From positions 1 through 64,000 of the forward strand of contig NZ_JANHLC010000001.1 of assembly GCF_028682395.1 (NCBI RefSeq): 64,000 nucleotides of DNA. Reading direction: 5' to 3'. Each line of letters begins with the position of its first letter. The first letter of the stretch is position 1. Below are positions 37,042 to 46,667 of the stretch, one piece after another. The notes under the pieces were generated by a model that saw nothing but the letters and a program-made list of their open reading frames with translations, made no database searches and was not told the DNA's origin. Source of the stretch: Pseudomonas putida. GTDB lineage: Bacteria > Pseudomonadota > Gammaproteobacteria > Pseudomonadales > Pseudomonadaceae. The position numbers were made by a program, and so were the translations under genes.

Positions 37042-37335
37042 CGGCCTCTGGAGGCTTGCGTGCGGTTACCACGCGAGGGAAAAACCGCCTCCAGATCAAT
37101 AAAAATCAATCTTTACGCAGCTTTTATGGGTTTTTTTAACAGGCTAATTTTTTGCCAAAACCCTTTAATTACGGGGCTTTCAGCCTGCTCGGCGAACGTT
37201 TTGGATATGCCTGACAAGCAAACCGGCGCCAGGGGGGGCTCCCAAGTCGAACATTTCGACTATGATAGCCCGGTGTGCCCAGTTGGCCTGAGCAGCACAG
37301 CACTACTGAAAATATATGTTTCTTGGAGATACACC

Positions 37336-37548
37336 ATGTCTAATCGCCAAACCGGCACCGTTAAATGGTTCAACGATGAAAAAGGCTTCGGCTTCATCAC
37401 TCCTCAAGGTGGCGGTGACGACCTGTTCGTACACTTCAAAGCTATCGAAAGCGACGGTTTCAAAAGCCTGAAAGAAGGCCAAACCGTTTCCTTCGTGGCT
37501 GAGAAAGGCCAAAAGGGTATGCAAGCTGCACAGGTTCGCCCGGAGTAA
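37336..37548 (+). CDS. Cold-shock domain protein (CspA family)
   Basis: OB-fold RNA chaperone of 70 residues with RNP1 (KGFGFIT) and RNP2 (DLFVHF) motifs, typical of CspA/CapB proteins that melt mRNA structure. The ATG at 37336 follows TTGGAGATACACC. A long AT-rich untranslated stretch (37100-37335) precedes it, as is usual for thermosensitive csp leaders. Confidence 0.95.
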   Translation: MSNRQTGTVKWFNDEKGFGFITPQGGGDDLFVHFKAIESDGFKSLKEGQTVSFVAEKGQKGMQAAQVRPE

Positions 37549-37565
37549 TTTTCCGCGAACTAAAA

Positions 37566-37596
37566 AAACCCCGTCCAAGTGACGGGGTTTTTTTTG
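37566..37596 (+). terminator. Terminator of the cold-shock gene
   Basis: Perfect 10-bp stem AAACCCCGTC/GACGGGGTTT, loop CAAGT, followed by a T run. The A run on its other side allows use by the convergent inhibitor gene as well. Confidence 0.9.
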
Positions 37597-37618
37597 CCTA
37601 CGAGCAATCGCGATGGCC

Positions 37619-37927
37619 TTAGCCGCAGTTGACCCGAGTCACCACGGCATTCTCGTCGGCATTAAGATTCAATCGATCAGAGCGGTACTCGAGCGTGACC
37701 ACATCATGGGGCCCAAGTACTCGCGCAGTCTGCGCCCCGGAGCGCGTACGCGCCTGCTCCAGCAATTCACGCGTAGCCTGCTTACCCACCGCGAATTCAG
37801 CTGCCTTTGCTTCGCAGCGGCCATGCCCACCTTCCGCGACAGGCGCTTTATCCGCCTGCGATGTGCTACAGCCTGCCAAAACGAGCGCAGCGAACAATGT
37901 TCCAAATGATGCAAATTTCCAGGGCAT
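37619..37927 (-). CDS. I78-family peptidase inhibitor-like lipoprotein
   Basis: Protein of 102 residues with a lipobox (VLAGC, Cys near 19) and a C-terminal I78 domain (CEAKAAEFAVGKQATRELLEQARTRSGAQTARVLGPHDVVTLEYRSDRLNL). I78 proteins are potato-inhibitor-I-like protease inhibitors; as a lipoprotein it would sit in the envelope and protect against external or own proteases. The ATG at 37927 follows GGAGGCGTC. Confidence 0.85.
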   Translation of the reverse strand: MPWKFASFGTLFAALVLAGCSTSQADKAPVAEGGHGRCEAKAAEFAVGKQATRELLEQARTRSGAQTARVLGPHDVVTLEYRSDRLNLNADENAVVTRVNCG

Positions 37928-38094
37928 GACGCCTCCTTCGATAACATGAGCAGAGCGATTGCGACAACGAGCGACTCCAATGGTTGCGCCGAAGCTCGTT
38001 GAAAGATCCAGTAACGAAGCATCAGCTTGCCCGAGCCACCAGCAAGCCCCCACTCAAAAGCGTGACAAAATATGAAATCAACCGAGCGCGCCGC

Positions 38095-38400
38095 TCAATA
38101 AATATCAATGTAGTCAAAAGGCGGATCTGGCCAATTCTGCTTCAACGCGTTGAAAACTTGCGTCACCCAAACGTCATCACTCGCTGCAATCGCCCCGACA
38201 CATCCCGACCCCGCAGCCCAGGTCTCGAGGCGAAACCGTAGCCCCTCGATATCCTTGCCCCCGACGACACCCGAAGAGATGTAGGCATTTCCCGCCTTGG
38301 TGACCCTCAACTGGGTATGCACATCATCACTCGCGCTGGCCAGCAACTGGCGAACCGCCATCAAGGTCAAGCCATCTGGATTGTTTAGATCAATCTGCAT
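38095..38400 (-). CDS. Conserved Pseudomonas hypothetical protein
   Basis: Protein of 101 residues (MQIDLNNPDGLTLMAVRQLLASASDDVHTQLRV ... PPFDYIDIY) without signal peptide or membrane segment. It looks like a small alpha/beta cytoplasmic protein that I know only as a conserved hypothetical in Pseudomonas. No function can be proposed. Confidence 0.7.
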   Translation of the reverse strand: MQIDLNNPDGLTLMAVRQLLASASDDVHTQLRVTKAGNAYISSGVVGGKDIEGLRFRLETWAAGSGCVGAIAASDDVWVTQVFNALKQNWPDPPFDYIDIY

Positions 38401-39895
<1,495 letters not shown>

Positions 39896-39905
39896 GTCGA
39901 TCCAG

Positions 39906-39937
39906 GCCGCTCGCCCGCAATGGTGCGAGCGGCTTTC
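39906..39937 (+). terminator. Terminator after ansB
   Basis: Stem GCCGCTCG/CGAGCGGC with a 12-base loop, followed by TTTCATT, 11 bp after the ansB stop. Confidence 0.7.
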
Positions 39938-40045
39938 ATTCACACCTGCCGACCTTCATCCCTCCCCCTCATCCCCCCATACTCAGCGCACGTAAACCGC
40001 GGTCAAAACCCTATAAGCAGTTGCGAAAATCCTTACAGTTAAATA

Positions 40046-40061
40046 CTGTATGTGCGTACAG
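40046..40061 (+). promoter_or_regulatory. LexA (SOS) box
   Basis: CTGTATGTGCGTACAG matches the LexA consensus CTG-N10-CAG with AT-rich flanks, 19 bp upstream of the DUF1654 gene's GTG. It overlaps a second dyad TACAGT-N5-ACTGTA (40034-40050) that could contain promoter elements. The DUF1654-endA pair is therefore probably DNA-damage inducible. Confidence 0.75.
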
Positions 40062-40079
40062 CTTATTAAGGATTTTTTC

Positions 40080-40331
40080 GTGGCAAACAATCATTCAGTG
40101 GCAACTGATACTCAAAGCACCTACGAACAACTGGGCCTGCGTGTACAAAAAATCATTAATTCAACCACGGCACAAAAAAGTCGAAGCGCCCTTATTTTTC
40201 GTCAACCCCATGAGTCCGAAGCTGACTGGGAGCAGTTGCTGGAGGAAATAGCGGAAAACGACAACGTGACTCTCGCCCATCGCGACGATGGCGGCATACA
40301 CATTTTCTGGGTAGTGCCGAAGGAAGACTGA
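40080..40331 (+). CDS. DUF1654 domain protein
   Basis: Protein of 83 residues (TYEQLGLRVQKIINSTTAQKSRSALIFRQPHESEADWEQLLEEIAENDNVTLAHRDDGGIHIFW), a Pseudomonas-specific DUF1654 protein of unknown function. I start it at GTG 40080, eight bases after AAGGA. A LexA-type box lies directly upstream, and endA follows with a 4-bp gap, so the two appear to be one SOS-controlled unit. Confidence 0.85.
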   Translation: MANNHSVATDTQSTYEQLGLRVQKIINSTTAQKSRSALIFRQPHESEADWEQLLEEIAENDNVTLAHRDDGGIHIFWVVPKED

Positions 40332-40335
40332 GTCA

Positions 40336-41025
40336 ATGATTGTTCGCCCCCTCGCACTGATCTGCCTGCTCACCTCTGCCCAGGCGCTGGCGGATGCCCC
40401 CAGAACCTTCAACGAAGCCAAGAAGGTCGCCTGGAAGCTCTACGCCCCGCAGTCCACCGAGTTCTACTGCGGCTGCAAATACACGGGAAATCGAGTCAAC
40501 CTGGAAGCCTGCGGCTATGTGCCGAGAAAAAATGCCAATCGGGCGGCGCGTATCGAGTGGGAACATATTGTTCCCGCCTGGCAGATCGGCCATCAGCGTC
40601 AATGCTGGCAACAAGGCGGGCGCAAGAACTGCGCACGCAATGACAAGGCGTTCAAGCTGGCGGAAGCCGACCTGCACAACCTGGTCCCCAGCATTGGCGA
40701 GGTCAATGGCGACCGGAGCAATTTCAGCTTCGGATGGCTGCCGACGCAAACCGGTCAGTACGGCTCATGCTTGACCCAGGTCGACTTCAAGGCCAAGAAA
40801 GTCATGCCGCGCCCTTCAGTCCGAGGGATGATTGCCCGCACCTACTTCTACATGAGCAAACAGTACGGCTTACGCCTGTCCAAACAAGACCGTCAGCTCT
40901 ACGAAGCCTGGAACAAAACCTATCCGGTTCAAGCCTGGGAACTGCAGCGCAATCAAACCGTTGCCTGCGTGATGGGCCGCGGCAATGAGTTCGTCGGCCC
41001 CGTCAACCTGAAGGCCTGCAGCTAG
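40336..41025 (+). CDS. endA: Endonuclease I (periplasmic/secreted DNase)
   Basis: Protein of 229 residues with signal peptide (LALICLLTSAQALA) and the beta-beta-alpha-metal nuclease core: EWEHIVPAW (catalytic His) and DLHNLVPSIGEVNGDRSNF (Asn Mg2+ ligand). Eight cysteines suggest disulfides. EndA cleaves double-stranded DNA non-specifically outside the cytoplasm. Its translation follows the DUF1654 stop closely, with AAGGAAG overlapping that gene's end. Confidence 0.93.
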   Translation: MIVRPLALICLLTSAQALADAPRTFNEAKKVAWKLYAPQSTEFYCGCKYTGNRVNLEACGYVPRKNANRAARIEWEHIVPAWQIGHQRQCWQQGGRKNCARNDKAFKLAEADLHNLVPSIGEVNGDRSNFSFGWLPTQTGQYGSCLTQVDFKAKKVMPRPSVRGMIARTYFYMSKQYGLRLSKQDRQLYEAWNKTYPVQAWELQRNQTVACVMGRGNEFVGPVNLKACS

Positions 41026-41058
41026 CCTCATGCCCGGCAGCAGCCCTGGTGCAGCGAT

Positions 41059-41403
41059 TCACGGGTATTCAATGACCTGTGAATCGATGTCGAGCTTGGC
41101 CGACAACACCGCCTTCTTCTCCTGAGCTTCGGCTTCGGTCGCAAAAGGCCCGATCAGAACCTGATCGACGCCGTCAATCTTGGCAATATGCGAACTGAAG
41201 CCATGCTCGATTAATCGAGCGGTCAAATCGCTGATGGCTTGCACTGGCCCATCGACCCGCACATTCCATCGCGCCGAGACCGGCTCAGCGGCCGCTGAAC
41301 TGATAGTCGCCCCAGAGAGCACAGCCTTGGGCGCCTCGACCTTGGCGCTTTCACCACAGCCAGCCAGGGCCAGAACAGCCACTACGATCACTAATCTGCG
41401 CAC
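41059..41403 (-). CDS. SPOR-domain lipoprotein
   Basis: Protein of 114 residues starting with GTG at 41403 (GAGG seven bases before). Lipobox VLALAGC puts the lipidated Cys at about residue 16. The C-terminus (WNVRVDGPVQAISDLTARLIEHGFSSHIAKIDGVDQVLIGPFATEAEAQEKKAVLSAKL) is a SPOR fold, which binds denuded septal peptidoglycan. Role in division is inference. It lies convergent with endA. Confidence 0.8.
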   Translation of the reverse strand: MRRLVIVVAVLALAGCGESAKVEAPKAVLSGATISSAAAEPVSARWNVRVDGPVQAISDLTARLIEHGFSSHIAKIDGVDQVLIGPFATEAEAQEKKAVLSAKLDIDSQVIEYP

Positions 41404-41653
41404 AACCTTGCCTCGATCTCACCTGAAAGGATAATTTTATCATCATGCATTCAGTTACAACCTACCCTTAAGAGAGTCAGGAGCCGGTTTTTTCGGCTTA
41501 TTTCCTACGGTTTTTCAAGCAGCGGGAATTAAATACTGCGACTATGCATCTGAAATTAGGCATCCACTCATATGCACTTCGCAGTAATCTGCCTGTAGGA
41601 CCTGACCTGCACGACAGGCAAAGGTGCCTTACAAAGTAATCAAGGAGAAACAC

Positions 41654-41848
41654 ATGCTGATACTCACCCGTAAAGTCGGTGAAAGCATCAACATCGGTGA
41701 CGACATTACGATCACAATCCTAGGCGTAAGCGGCCAGCAAGTACGGGTTGGCATCAATGCACCGAAAGACGTAGCGGTGCACCGGGAAGAAATCTACCAG
41801 CGCATCCAGGCCGGCTTGTCGTCTACCGACAAGAACGAGAAGCCATAA
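41654..41848 (+). CDS. csrA: Carbon storage regulator CsrA/RsmA
   Basis: Complete 64-residue CsrA ([52 protein letters not shown]), including Arg44 (VHREEI) for RNA contact. It binds GGA motifs near mRNA starts and controls secondary metabolism and motility in Pseudomonas. The ATG at 41654 follows AAGGAGAAACAC. Confidence 0.97.
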   Translation: MLILTRKVGESINIGDDITITILGVSGQQVRVGINAPKDVAVHREEIYQRIQAGLSSTDKNEKP

Positions 41849-41967
41849 ACGGGCGATAGACAGCGCTCGAGTATGCGACAAGCTGGCGCACAGCACGCTT
41901 CATCAAGGTGCCGCCCACAGAGGCGAACAACCCCTGCCGAATGCCTAAGCGATCCCGGTACATCAAG

Positions 41968-41998
41968 ACTCCCCTGAGGCAATCCGCCCAGGGGAGTC
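41968..41998. other. Hairpin downstream of csrA
   Basis: GACTCCCCTG pairs perfectly with CAGGGGAGTC around a 12-base loop, 120 bp after the csrA stop. No T run follows on the plus strand, so it may be a weak terminator or an RNA structure. Confidence 0.45.
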
Positions 41999-42144
41999 AG
42001 CATTGCAGCAGCCCCCCCTAATCGCCATTTTTTTGGCGATGCCCAGAATAAAAAATATCTTCCAGCCACCATGTCAATATTTTGGCAATCACCTATACTT
42101 ACATTAGGGAGTCGCACGACAGCGCCTCCTCCATAATTGAAGTA

Positions 42145-42396
42145 GTGGTGATTGGATTGAGCTGGAATCGCGACGACAAAAAACGGTACCAAGGTAAACA
42201 CCCGAGCATCTTTATCTCATCTCAAGCAACACTCGACCCTGAGGACTACATCGATCAGTTCCTGCGTACGCGTGGATATGATCTCTCCGATGAAAACCGA
42301 GACAAGGTTGCCGCCAAGCTCGAGCACGCGCCAGAACGCCCGCACCATGGCTTGCATGAACTGAACCATTGGCTGGATACGCAGTTCAAGAACTGA
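42145..42396 (+). CDS. Hypothetical protein
   Basis: Open frame of about 83 residues (VVIGLSWNRDDKKRYQGKHPSIFISSQATLDPEDYIDQFLRTRGYDLSDENRDKVAAKLEHAPERPHHGLHELNHWLDTQF). The composition looks like a real cytoplasmic protein, but no family is recognised and the start is uncertain: GTG 42145 is a guess, as no good ribosome binding site is visible. Confidence 0.5.
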   Translation: MVIGLSWNRDDKKRYQGKHPSIFISSQATLDPEDYIDQFLRTRGYDLSDENRDKVAAKLEHAPERPHHGLHELNHWLDTQFKN

Positions 42397-42552
42397 CAAT
42401 TGGGCAACGGCCGCCATCCGGAGCTGGCGGCCTGCCGCTTCATGCCGACCTCACTCAGAGGATGCCTGAAGCAAACGATGACAACAGCGACACATAAGCC
42501 CCAGCATTGCGCTAGCGCGCTCGCACACTCAGCTGCGCTACTCGCCCAAGCC

Positions 42553-42744
42553 TTATCGCTTTCCGTTCGACACAGGCATTACTGCCCCCAGAAAGAAGAT
42601 ACACGCCGGCCCCACAAGAAAGCTCACGTTCGTACCAGGACTCATCATCGGCACAATGATAGAGATTGCGAACAGGCCTATCCCTATCCAGAGCCGTCGA
42701 CGCGGCGTGAGCCACTCGCGGAAATCGTCCAGCCTTTTGCGCAT
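42553..42744 (-). CDS. Small membrane protein
   Basis: Protein of 63 residues with two hydrophobic helices (LWIGIGLFAISIIVPMM and SFLVGPACIFFLGAVMPV) and a basic N-terminus. The ATG at 42744 follows GGGAGAGCGTTA. I do not recognise a family. Confidence 0.6.
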   Translation of the reverse strand: MRKRLDDFREWLTPRRRLWIGIGLFAISIIVPMMSPGTNVSFLVGPACIFFLGAVMPVSNGKR

Positions 42745-42906
42745 TAACGCTCTCCCTGCTTGATAAGCGGCAAAGCCTATCACCGCCCTCAACGAATCAC
42801 GCCAGCCGGCGAGGCTACACTGTAGAAGCCTTCATGCCCCTGCATTTTCGCGCACACAGGACATGCGCCAGGACGCTGGCCACCGGACCTAAGTTGAGGC
42901 GCTAGA

Positions 42907-43449
42907 TCAGGCGTGGACCCCGGAAGGAATAAGAGCGAGCAGATCAGTATCGCCGACGTCGACACCTGCCTGTGAAAGCAAAGCAGTGACCTGCCCACGG
43001 TGATGAGTCTGGTGGTTAAAGAAATGCATGATCAAGCCATAGTAGCTCTTGTCGGCAGGGGCGCCCTTCATGCTTGTGTAATTGAGAATGCACTCCAAAT
43101 CCGACTCTGAAATGGAGCGAGACCACTCGATAATGACCTGATCAAGCCAAGCACGATGCGCCGAAAGCTCTCGGATATCTGAGAGCAGTATCTGATCGAG
43201 GCTTTGAGGGGCAGGGAGCTGCCGAATCGGCTCCAGAGACACGTGATGCGCCGGGTGCCTGGCAAATCGCTTTAGCCAGAGAGTGTCCCCGGCCACCAGA
43301 TGGTTCAACGTCCCGATAATAGAACCAAAGAATGCCTTCCTATCCAATGACAGCTCTTCATCTGTCAACCTTCTGGCCGCCTCATAAACCTTTGCGTTCA
43401 TCCAATCGTTGTAGATCGCCATCAAGCAGATAGGGTTGGTGCGGTCCAT
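42907..43449 (-). CDS. DinB family protein
   Basis: Four-helix-bundle protein of 180 residues (NDWMNAKVYEAARRLTDEELSLDRKAFFGSIIGTLNHLVAGDTLWLKRF ... IMHFFNHQTHHRGQVTALLSQAG). The three conserved metal-binding histidines (NHLVAGD, FNHQTHHRG) are present. DinB/YfiT-like proteins are often thiol-S-transferases or unknown; despite the name, SOS control is not general. The ATG at 43449 lies eight bases after AAGGA. Confidence 0.85.
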   Translation of the reverse strand: MDRTNPICLMAIYNDWMNAKVYEAARRLTDEELSLDRKAFFGSIIGTLNHLVAGDTLWLKRFARHPAHHVSLEPIRQLPAPQSLDQILLSDIRELSAHRAWLDQVIIEWSRSISESDLECILNYTSMKGAPADKSYYGLIMHFFNHQTHHRGQVTALLSQAGVDVGDTDLLALIPSGVHA

Positions 43450-43618
43450 CGTGCTCATCCTTCGAATGAATACTGACAAGCGATCCACGCCCGCCTGAGG
43501 AAAAAGACCATTCTAGAGCAGGCCTTTTTGAAGCGCCGCTGATTTCGCAAGCCCTAAAGCCGACCATATACCGAGCAGCGAGAGCCCCTACTCTTCATAC
43601 AATCCGCCCCCCAGTGCA

Positions 43619-43771
43619 GAGCTGTACGAGCAACAGAAACTCCCCAAGATATATATCCAGGTGCTAACGGAGCATGCGCACGAGAAGATGACGAAGCACT
43701 ATCAAGAGGGGCGCGGCGCAAAGAAGATCGAGTACCTGGAGGCGAGTGCCAAGCTGACACTTTTGGGATGA
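43619..43771 (+). pseudogene. C-terminal fragment of a phage-type tyrosine integrase
   Basis: The plus strand reads ELYEQQKLPKIYIQVL, then TEHAHEKMTKHYQEGRG and a stop. This matches the end of tyrosine recombinases (LYEQ-GLPKEYIQ-LLGHASEKMTEHYQ), with the nucleophile Tyr of HYQ kept but the LGH-type motif degraded to TEH. No start or N-terminal catalytic Arg remains. It lies 140 bp from tRNA-Val, a common integration target, so it is probably the scar of a lost element. Confidence 0.6.
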
Positions 43772-43854
43772 GAGCTTTGCAAAAGATTTGCAAAACCTAG
43801 CTCTGTGGCCACTTGCCCAAGGTATTCCAAAAGTTTTCCCAAACACCAGACAAC

Positions 43855-43882
43855 AAAAAAGGGCCCACCTTTCGGTGAGCCC
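43855..43882 (-). terminator. Terminator after tRNA-Val
   Basis: On the minus strand GGGC-x-CACC / GGTG-x-GCCC forms a hairpin followed by a run of six or more T, 31 bp after the tRNA 3' end. Confidence 0.75.
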
Positions 43883-43913
43883 TTCTAGACCGCCCAGCAG
43901 AGCGGATTTTGTT

Positions 43914-43990
43914 TGGTAGGCGCGATTGGACTCGAACCAACGACCCCCACCATGTCAAGGTGGTGCTCTAACCAACTGAGCTACGTGCCT
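43914..43990 (-). tRNA. tRNA-Val (GAC)
   Basis: A 77-nt tRNA with encoded CCA. The anticodon stem CCACC/GGTGG encloses TTGACAT, giving anticodon GAC. D and T arms are standard. The acceptor stem AGGCACG against CGCGCCT contains one A-C mismatch (position 5 against 68). Confidence 0.95.
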
Positions 43991-44173
43991 GCTGTGAGGC
44001 GGCATTCTACGGAATTCCGGAGGGGTGTCAACATCTTTTTTTAAGCTAACCCTATGAATATGCGCATTTTTTATTTTTGCTGGGTCAACCGCCGTTTTCC
44101 GCTGGCTGGCGGGGGCATTTCAACTGAGGTAGGATCCGGGCACTCGTAAAATATATAAAACAGAGGTTGCAGG

Positions 44174-45457
44174 ATGGCGAACACTCCATACCCCCAGTCC
44201 TACTACGCGGCATCGGCTAACGCGGCGCCAGAGCGCCCGGCTTTGCAAGGTGAAGTAGAAACGGATGTCTGTGTCATCGGCGCCGGCTATACCGGGCTTT
44301 CCAGCGCTCTGTTTTTATTGGAGAACGGCTTTCGGGTCACCGTGCTTGAAGCCGCCAAAGTCGGCTTTGGCGCCTCGGGTCGCAACGGCGGCCAGATCGT
44401 CAACAGCTATAGCCGCGATATCGATGTAATCGAACGCAGCGTAGCGCCCAAGCAGGCCCAGTTACTTGGGCAGATGGCATTCGAGGGCGGGCAGATCATT
44501 CGCGAGCGCGTCGCCAAGTACGCGATCCAGTGCGACTTGAAAGACGGCGGCGTCTTCGCGGCCATCACCCCCAAGCAGATGGGCCATCTCGAAGCGCAGA
44601 AGAAACTCTGGGAACGCTTTGGCCACACGCAACTCGAGTTGCTCGACCAGCAACGCATCCGTGATGTGGTGGCCAGTACGGCTTATATCGGCGGCATGCT
44701 CGATATGAGCGGCGGCCATATCCACCCGCTCAATCTGGCCCTCGGCGAAGCCGCTGCGGTGGAGTCCCTGGGCGGCATCATCCATGAGCAATCGCCCGCC
44801 ATCCGCATCGAGCGCGGCGCCAACCCCGTTATCCATACTCCGCAGGGCAAAGTCAGGGCCAAGTTCATTATCGTGGCCGGCAACGCCTACCTGGGCAATC
44901 TGGTGCCAGAGCTGGCAGCCAAGTCGATGCCTTGTGGCACCCAGGTGATCACCACCGAACCCCTGGACGAGGAGCTGGCTAAAACCCTGCTCCCTCAGGA
45001 CTACTGCGTCGAGGACTGCAATTACCTGCTCGACTACTACCGCCTCTCCAGCGACAAGCGCCTGATCTTCGGCGGCGGCGTGGTATATGGCGCACGGGAC
45101 CCGGCGAATATCGAGGCAATCATCCGCCCGAAAATGCTCAAGGCATTCCCGCAGCTCAAGGATGTGAAAATCGATTACGCCTGGACAGGCAACTTCCTGC
45201 TGACATTATCGCGCCTGCCTCAGGTCGGCCGCATCGGCGACAACATCTACTACTCCCAGGGCTGCAGCGGCCATGGCGTGACTTACACCCACCTGGCAGG
45301 CAAGGTACTGGCCGAAGCCCTGCGCGGGCAGGCCGAGCGCTTCGATGCCTTTGCCGACCTGCCGCATTACCCCTTCCCCGGCGGCCAATTGCTGCGTACG
45401 CCATTTACGGCGCTGGGCGCCTGGTACTACAGCCTGCGCGACCGCCTGGGCTTCTAA
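44174..45457 (+). CDS. puuB: FAD-dependent oxidase, PuuB-like (gamma-glutamylputrescine oxidase)
   Basis: DAO-family flavoprotein of 427 residues with FAD motif VIGAGYTGLSSALFLLENG (from about 34), the GRNGGQI block and a C-terminal GCSGHGVTYTHLAGKVLAEAL. The closing YYSLRDRLGF is typical of PuuB. The enzyme oxidises gamma-glutamylputrescine (or a related amine) to the aldehyde with H2O2 production. No other puu genes are adjacent, so the exact polyamine is uncertain. Its own promoter region precedes it, with AGAGGTTGCAGG at the ribosome binding site. Confidence 0.85.
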   Translation: MANTPYPQSYYAASANAAPERPALQGEVETDVCVIGAGYTGLSSALFLLENGFRVTVLEAAKVGFGASGRNGGQIVNSYSRDIDVIERSVAPKQAQLLGQMAFEGGQIIRERVAKYAIQCDLKDGGVFAAITPKQMGHLEAQKKLWERFGHTQLELLDQQRIRDVVASTAYIGGMLDMSGGHIHPLNLALGEAAAVESLGGIIHEQSPAIRIERGANPVIHTPQGKVRAKFIIVAGNAYLGNLVPELAAKSMPCGTQVITTEPLDEELAKTLLPQDYCVEDCNYLLDYYRLSSDKRLIFGGGVVYGARDPANIEAIIRPKMLKAFPQLKDVKIDYAWTGNFLLTLSRLPQVGRIGDNIYYSQGCSGHGVTYTHLAGKVLAEALRGQAERFDAFADLPHYPFPGGQLLRTPFTALGAWYYSLRDRLGF

Positions 45458-45467
45458 AGAAGCATAA

Positions 45468-45500
45468 GCTCGCGATCCTCCCCGGCGGATAATCGCGAGC
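45468..45500 (+). terminator. Hairpin after the PuuB-like gene
   Basis: Nine-bp stem GCTCGCGAT/ATCGCGAGC with a 15-base loop, just past the stop at 45457 and before the convergent lipoprotein gene. No T run is present, so termination is only likely. Confidence 0.5.
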
Positions 45501-45528
45501 CTGCCTCCCCCTCGCAACGCCGTCCGAC

Positions 45529-46212
45529 TCAGCGATTATTCAGGGTTTTGGTCGCCGTGGTGGCCGCCTGATCCTGACCAGCCTGGGCCAGTTCGCCAGC
45601 CGCTTTCAGCCAGCGCTGCGAATCAACCCGGGCGGGCAGCTGGCGCGGCGAAAGCACCAGCACGGCCCACCCGCCTGCGTCCTTCCAGGACGACTCGAAA
45701 GAAGAAAAGTCCATCAACAGGTGGCGATTCATCCCCGAGCGCAGCAACACTGTCTGCTTCGTCCGATTATAGCCACTGAGCACCGCATAACGCGGCCCCG
45801 ACCAGAACGCCGAACCCTCGGTAAAGCGCACCATGACCGGGTAACCCGCGGCAACCTGGGTCAACAACGCCGACAACTGACGATCCAGTGGGTACACCAT
45901 CAAACCGTACTCGCGCGCCAGACCCTGCATATTCTGCTCGAGCTGCGCCTCGGCGCCCGGCAGACGCAGCGGCTTGTCGAGCAGGCCAGGGGTGATCGCC
46001 ACGCCCTGCTGGGACAGCATGCTTGCCAGCGCCACCGGCCCACTCTGATAAGCCTCGCCACGAAACACCGCGACACCGTTGAGCTCGACCCGCTCCGGCA
46101 ACTTCTGCACCTCGGGCGCCACACGCCCGGCACAGCCGGCCAGCCCCAGGACACAGGCGCCAGCCAGCCACCAGCGGCGCGACACTACGGATTGAAATAG
46201 CGACAACATCAT
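45529..46212 (-). CDS. Peptidase C39-like lipoprotein without catalytic residues
   Basis: Protein of about 227 residues with lipobox GLAGC (lipidated Cys near 27) and a papain-like C39 domain (FRGEAYQSGPVALASMLSQQG ... GYPVMVRF ... RYAVLSGYN). The C39 nucleophile (QCGP) is replaced by Ser57 (QSGP) and the catalytic His (H-Y-VVLxGY) by Arg141. It is probably a non-catalytic binding protein in the envelope. The start is uncertain between ATG 46212 and the next codon; a GTG at 46242 also exists. Confidence 0.75.
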   Translation of the reverse strand: MMLSLFQSVVSRRWWLAGACVLGLAGCAGRVAPEVQKLPERVELNGVAVFRGEAYQSGPVALASMLSQQGVAITPGLLDKPLRLPGAEAQLEQNMQGLAREYGLMVYPLDRQLSALLTQVAAGYPVMVRFTEGSAFWSGPRYAVLSGYNRTKQTVLLRSGMNRHLLMDFSSFESSWKDAGGWAVLVLSPRQLPARVDSQRWLKAAGELAQAGQDQAATTATKTLNNR

Positions 46213-46428
46213 CCCTCTCTTGATCAGACGCCCGGCCTTCACCGGACCAGACTCGGAATCATAGGTCGGTGCCGAGGGCAGGTATAGCGATTACTGGCAC
46301 ATTATTGGCCGCGATAGAGCCAATGAGCTGATGAGACTCGACCATTGGTCAATAGCCTGAAACATAGCAGCGACTAGACTGGTCACTAGCAACAGAGTGT
46401 GCCCGGCTTCGGGCAAAAGGAGGCACTT

Positions 46429-46656
46429 ATGAGCCTGATCACTATTCTCTGCCTGTTGATCGCAGGCTGGCTGGCCGTCGCGGCCGCAATGCTGTGGGGC
46501 GTACTGCGCATCGCCCGCCGGCATCACCACCCTCACCCTATCGATGCCCCCCAGGCAAAACCCGCCAAGGCCCCGCGCCGGCCGATTGCCGCTCAACGAG
46601 CCATTGCCCAGGACAAAAAAACGCCGCTCCCGAAAATAGAGAGCGGCGTTTTTTAA
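46429..46656 (+). CDS. Small membrane hypothetical protein
   Basis: Protein of 75 residues: one hydrophobic helix (SLITILCLLIAGWLAVAAAMLWGVL), a His cluster (RRHHHPHP) and a basic tail. A strong AAAAGGAGGCACTT precedes the ATG. Its last codons are read from the arm of the terminator at 46616-46655, so the stop overlaps the hairpin. Confidence 0.65.
   Translation: MSLITILCLLIAGWLAVAAAMLWGVLRIARRHHHPHPIDAPQAKPAKAPRRPIAAQRAIAQDKKTPLPKIESGVF
46616..46655. terminator. Bidirectional terminator
   Basis: Stem AACGCCGCTC/GAGCGGCGTT with T runs on both strands. It serves the small plus-strand gene and the convergent TerC gene. Confidence 0.85.
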
Positions 46657-46667
46657 CGACGTATCAC

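Noticed and set aside
42907..43449. DinB-like gene as an SOS gene
   Set aside because: No LexA-type box is visible upstream; the family name alone does not imply SOS control.
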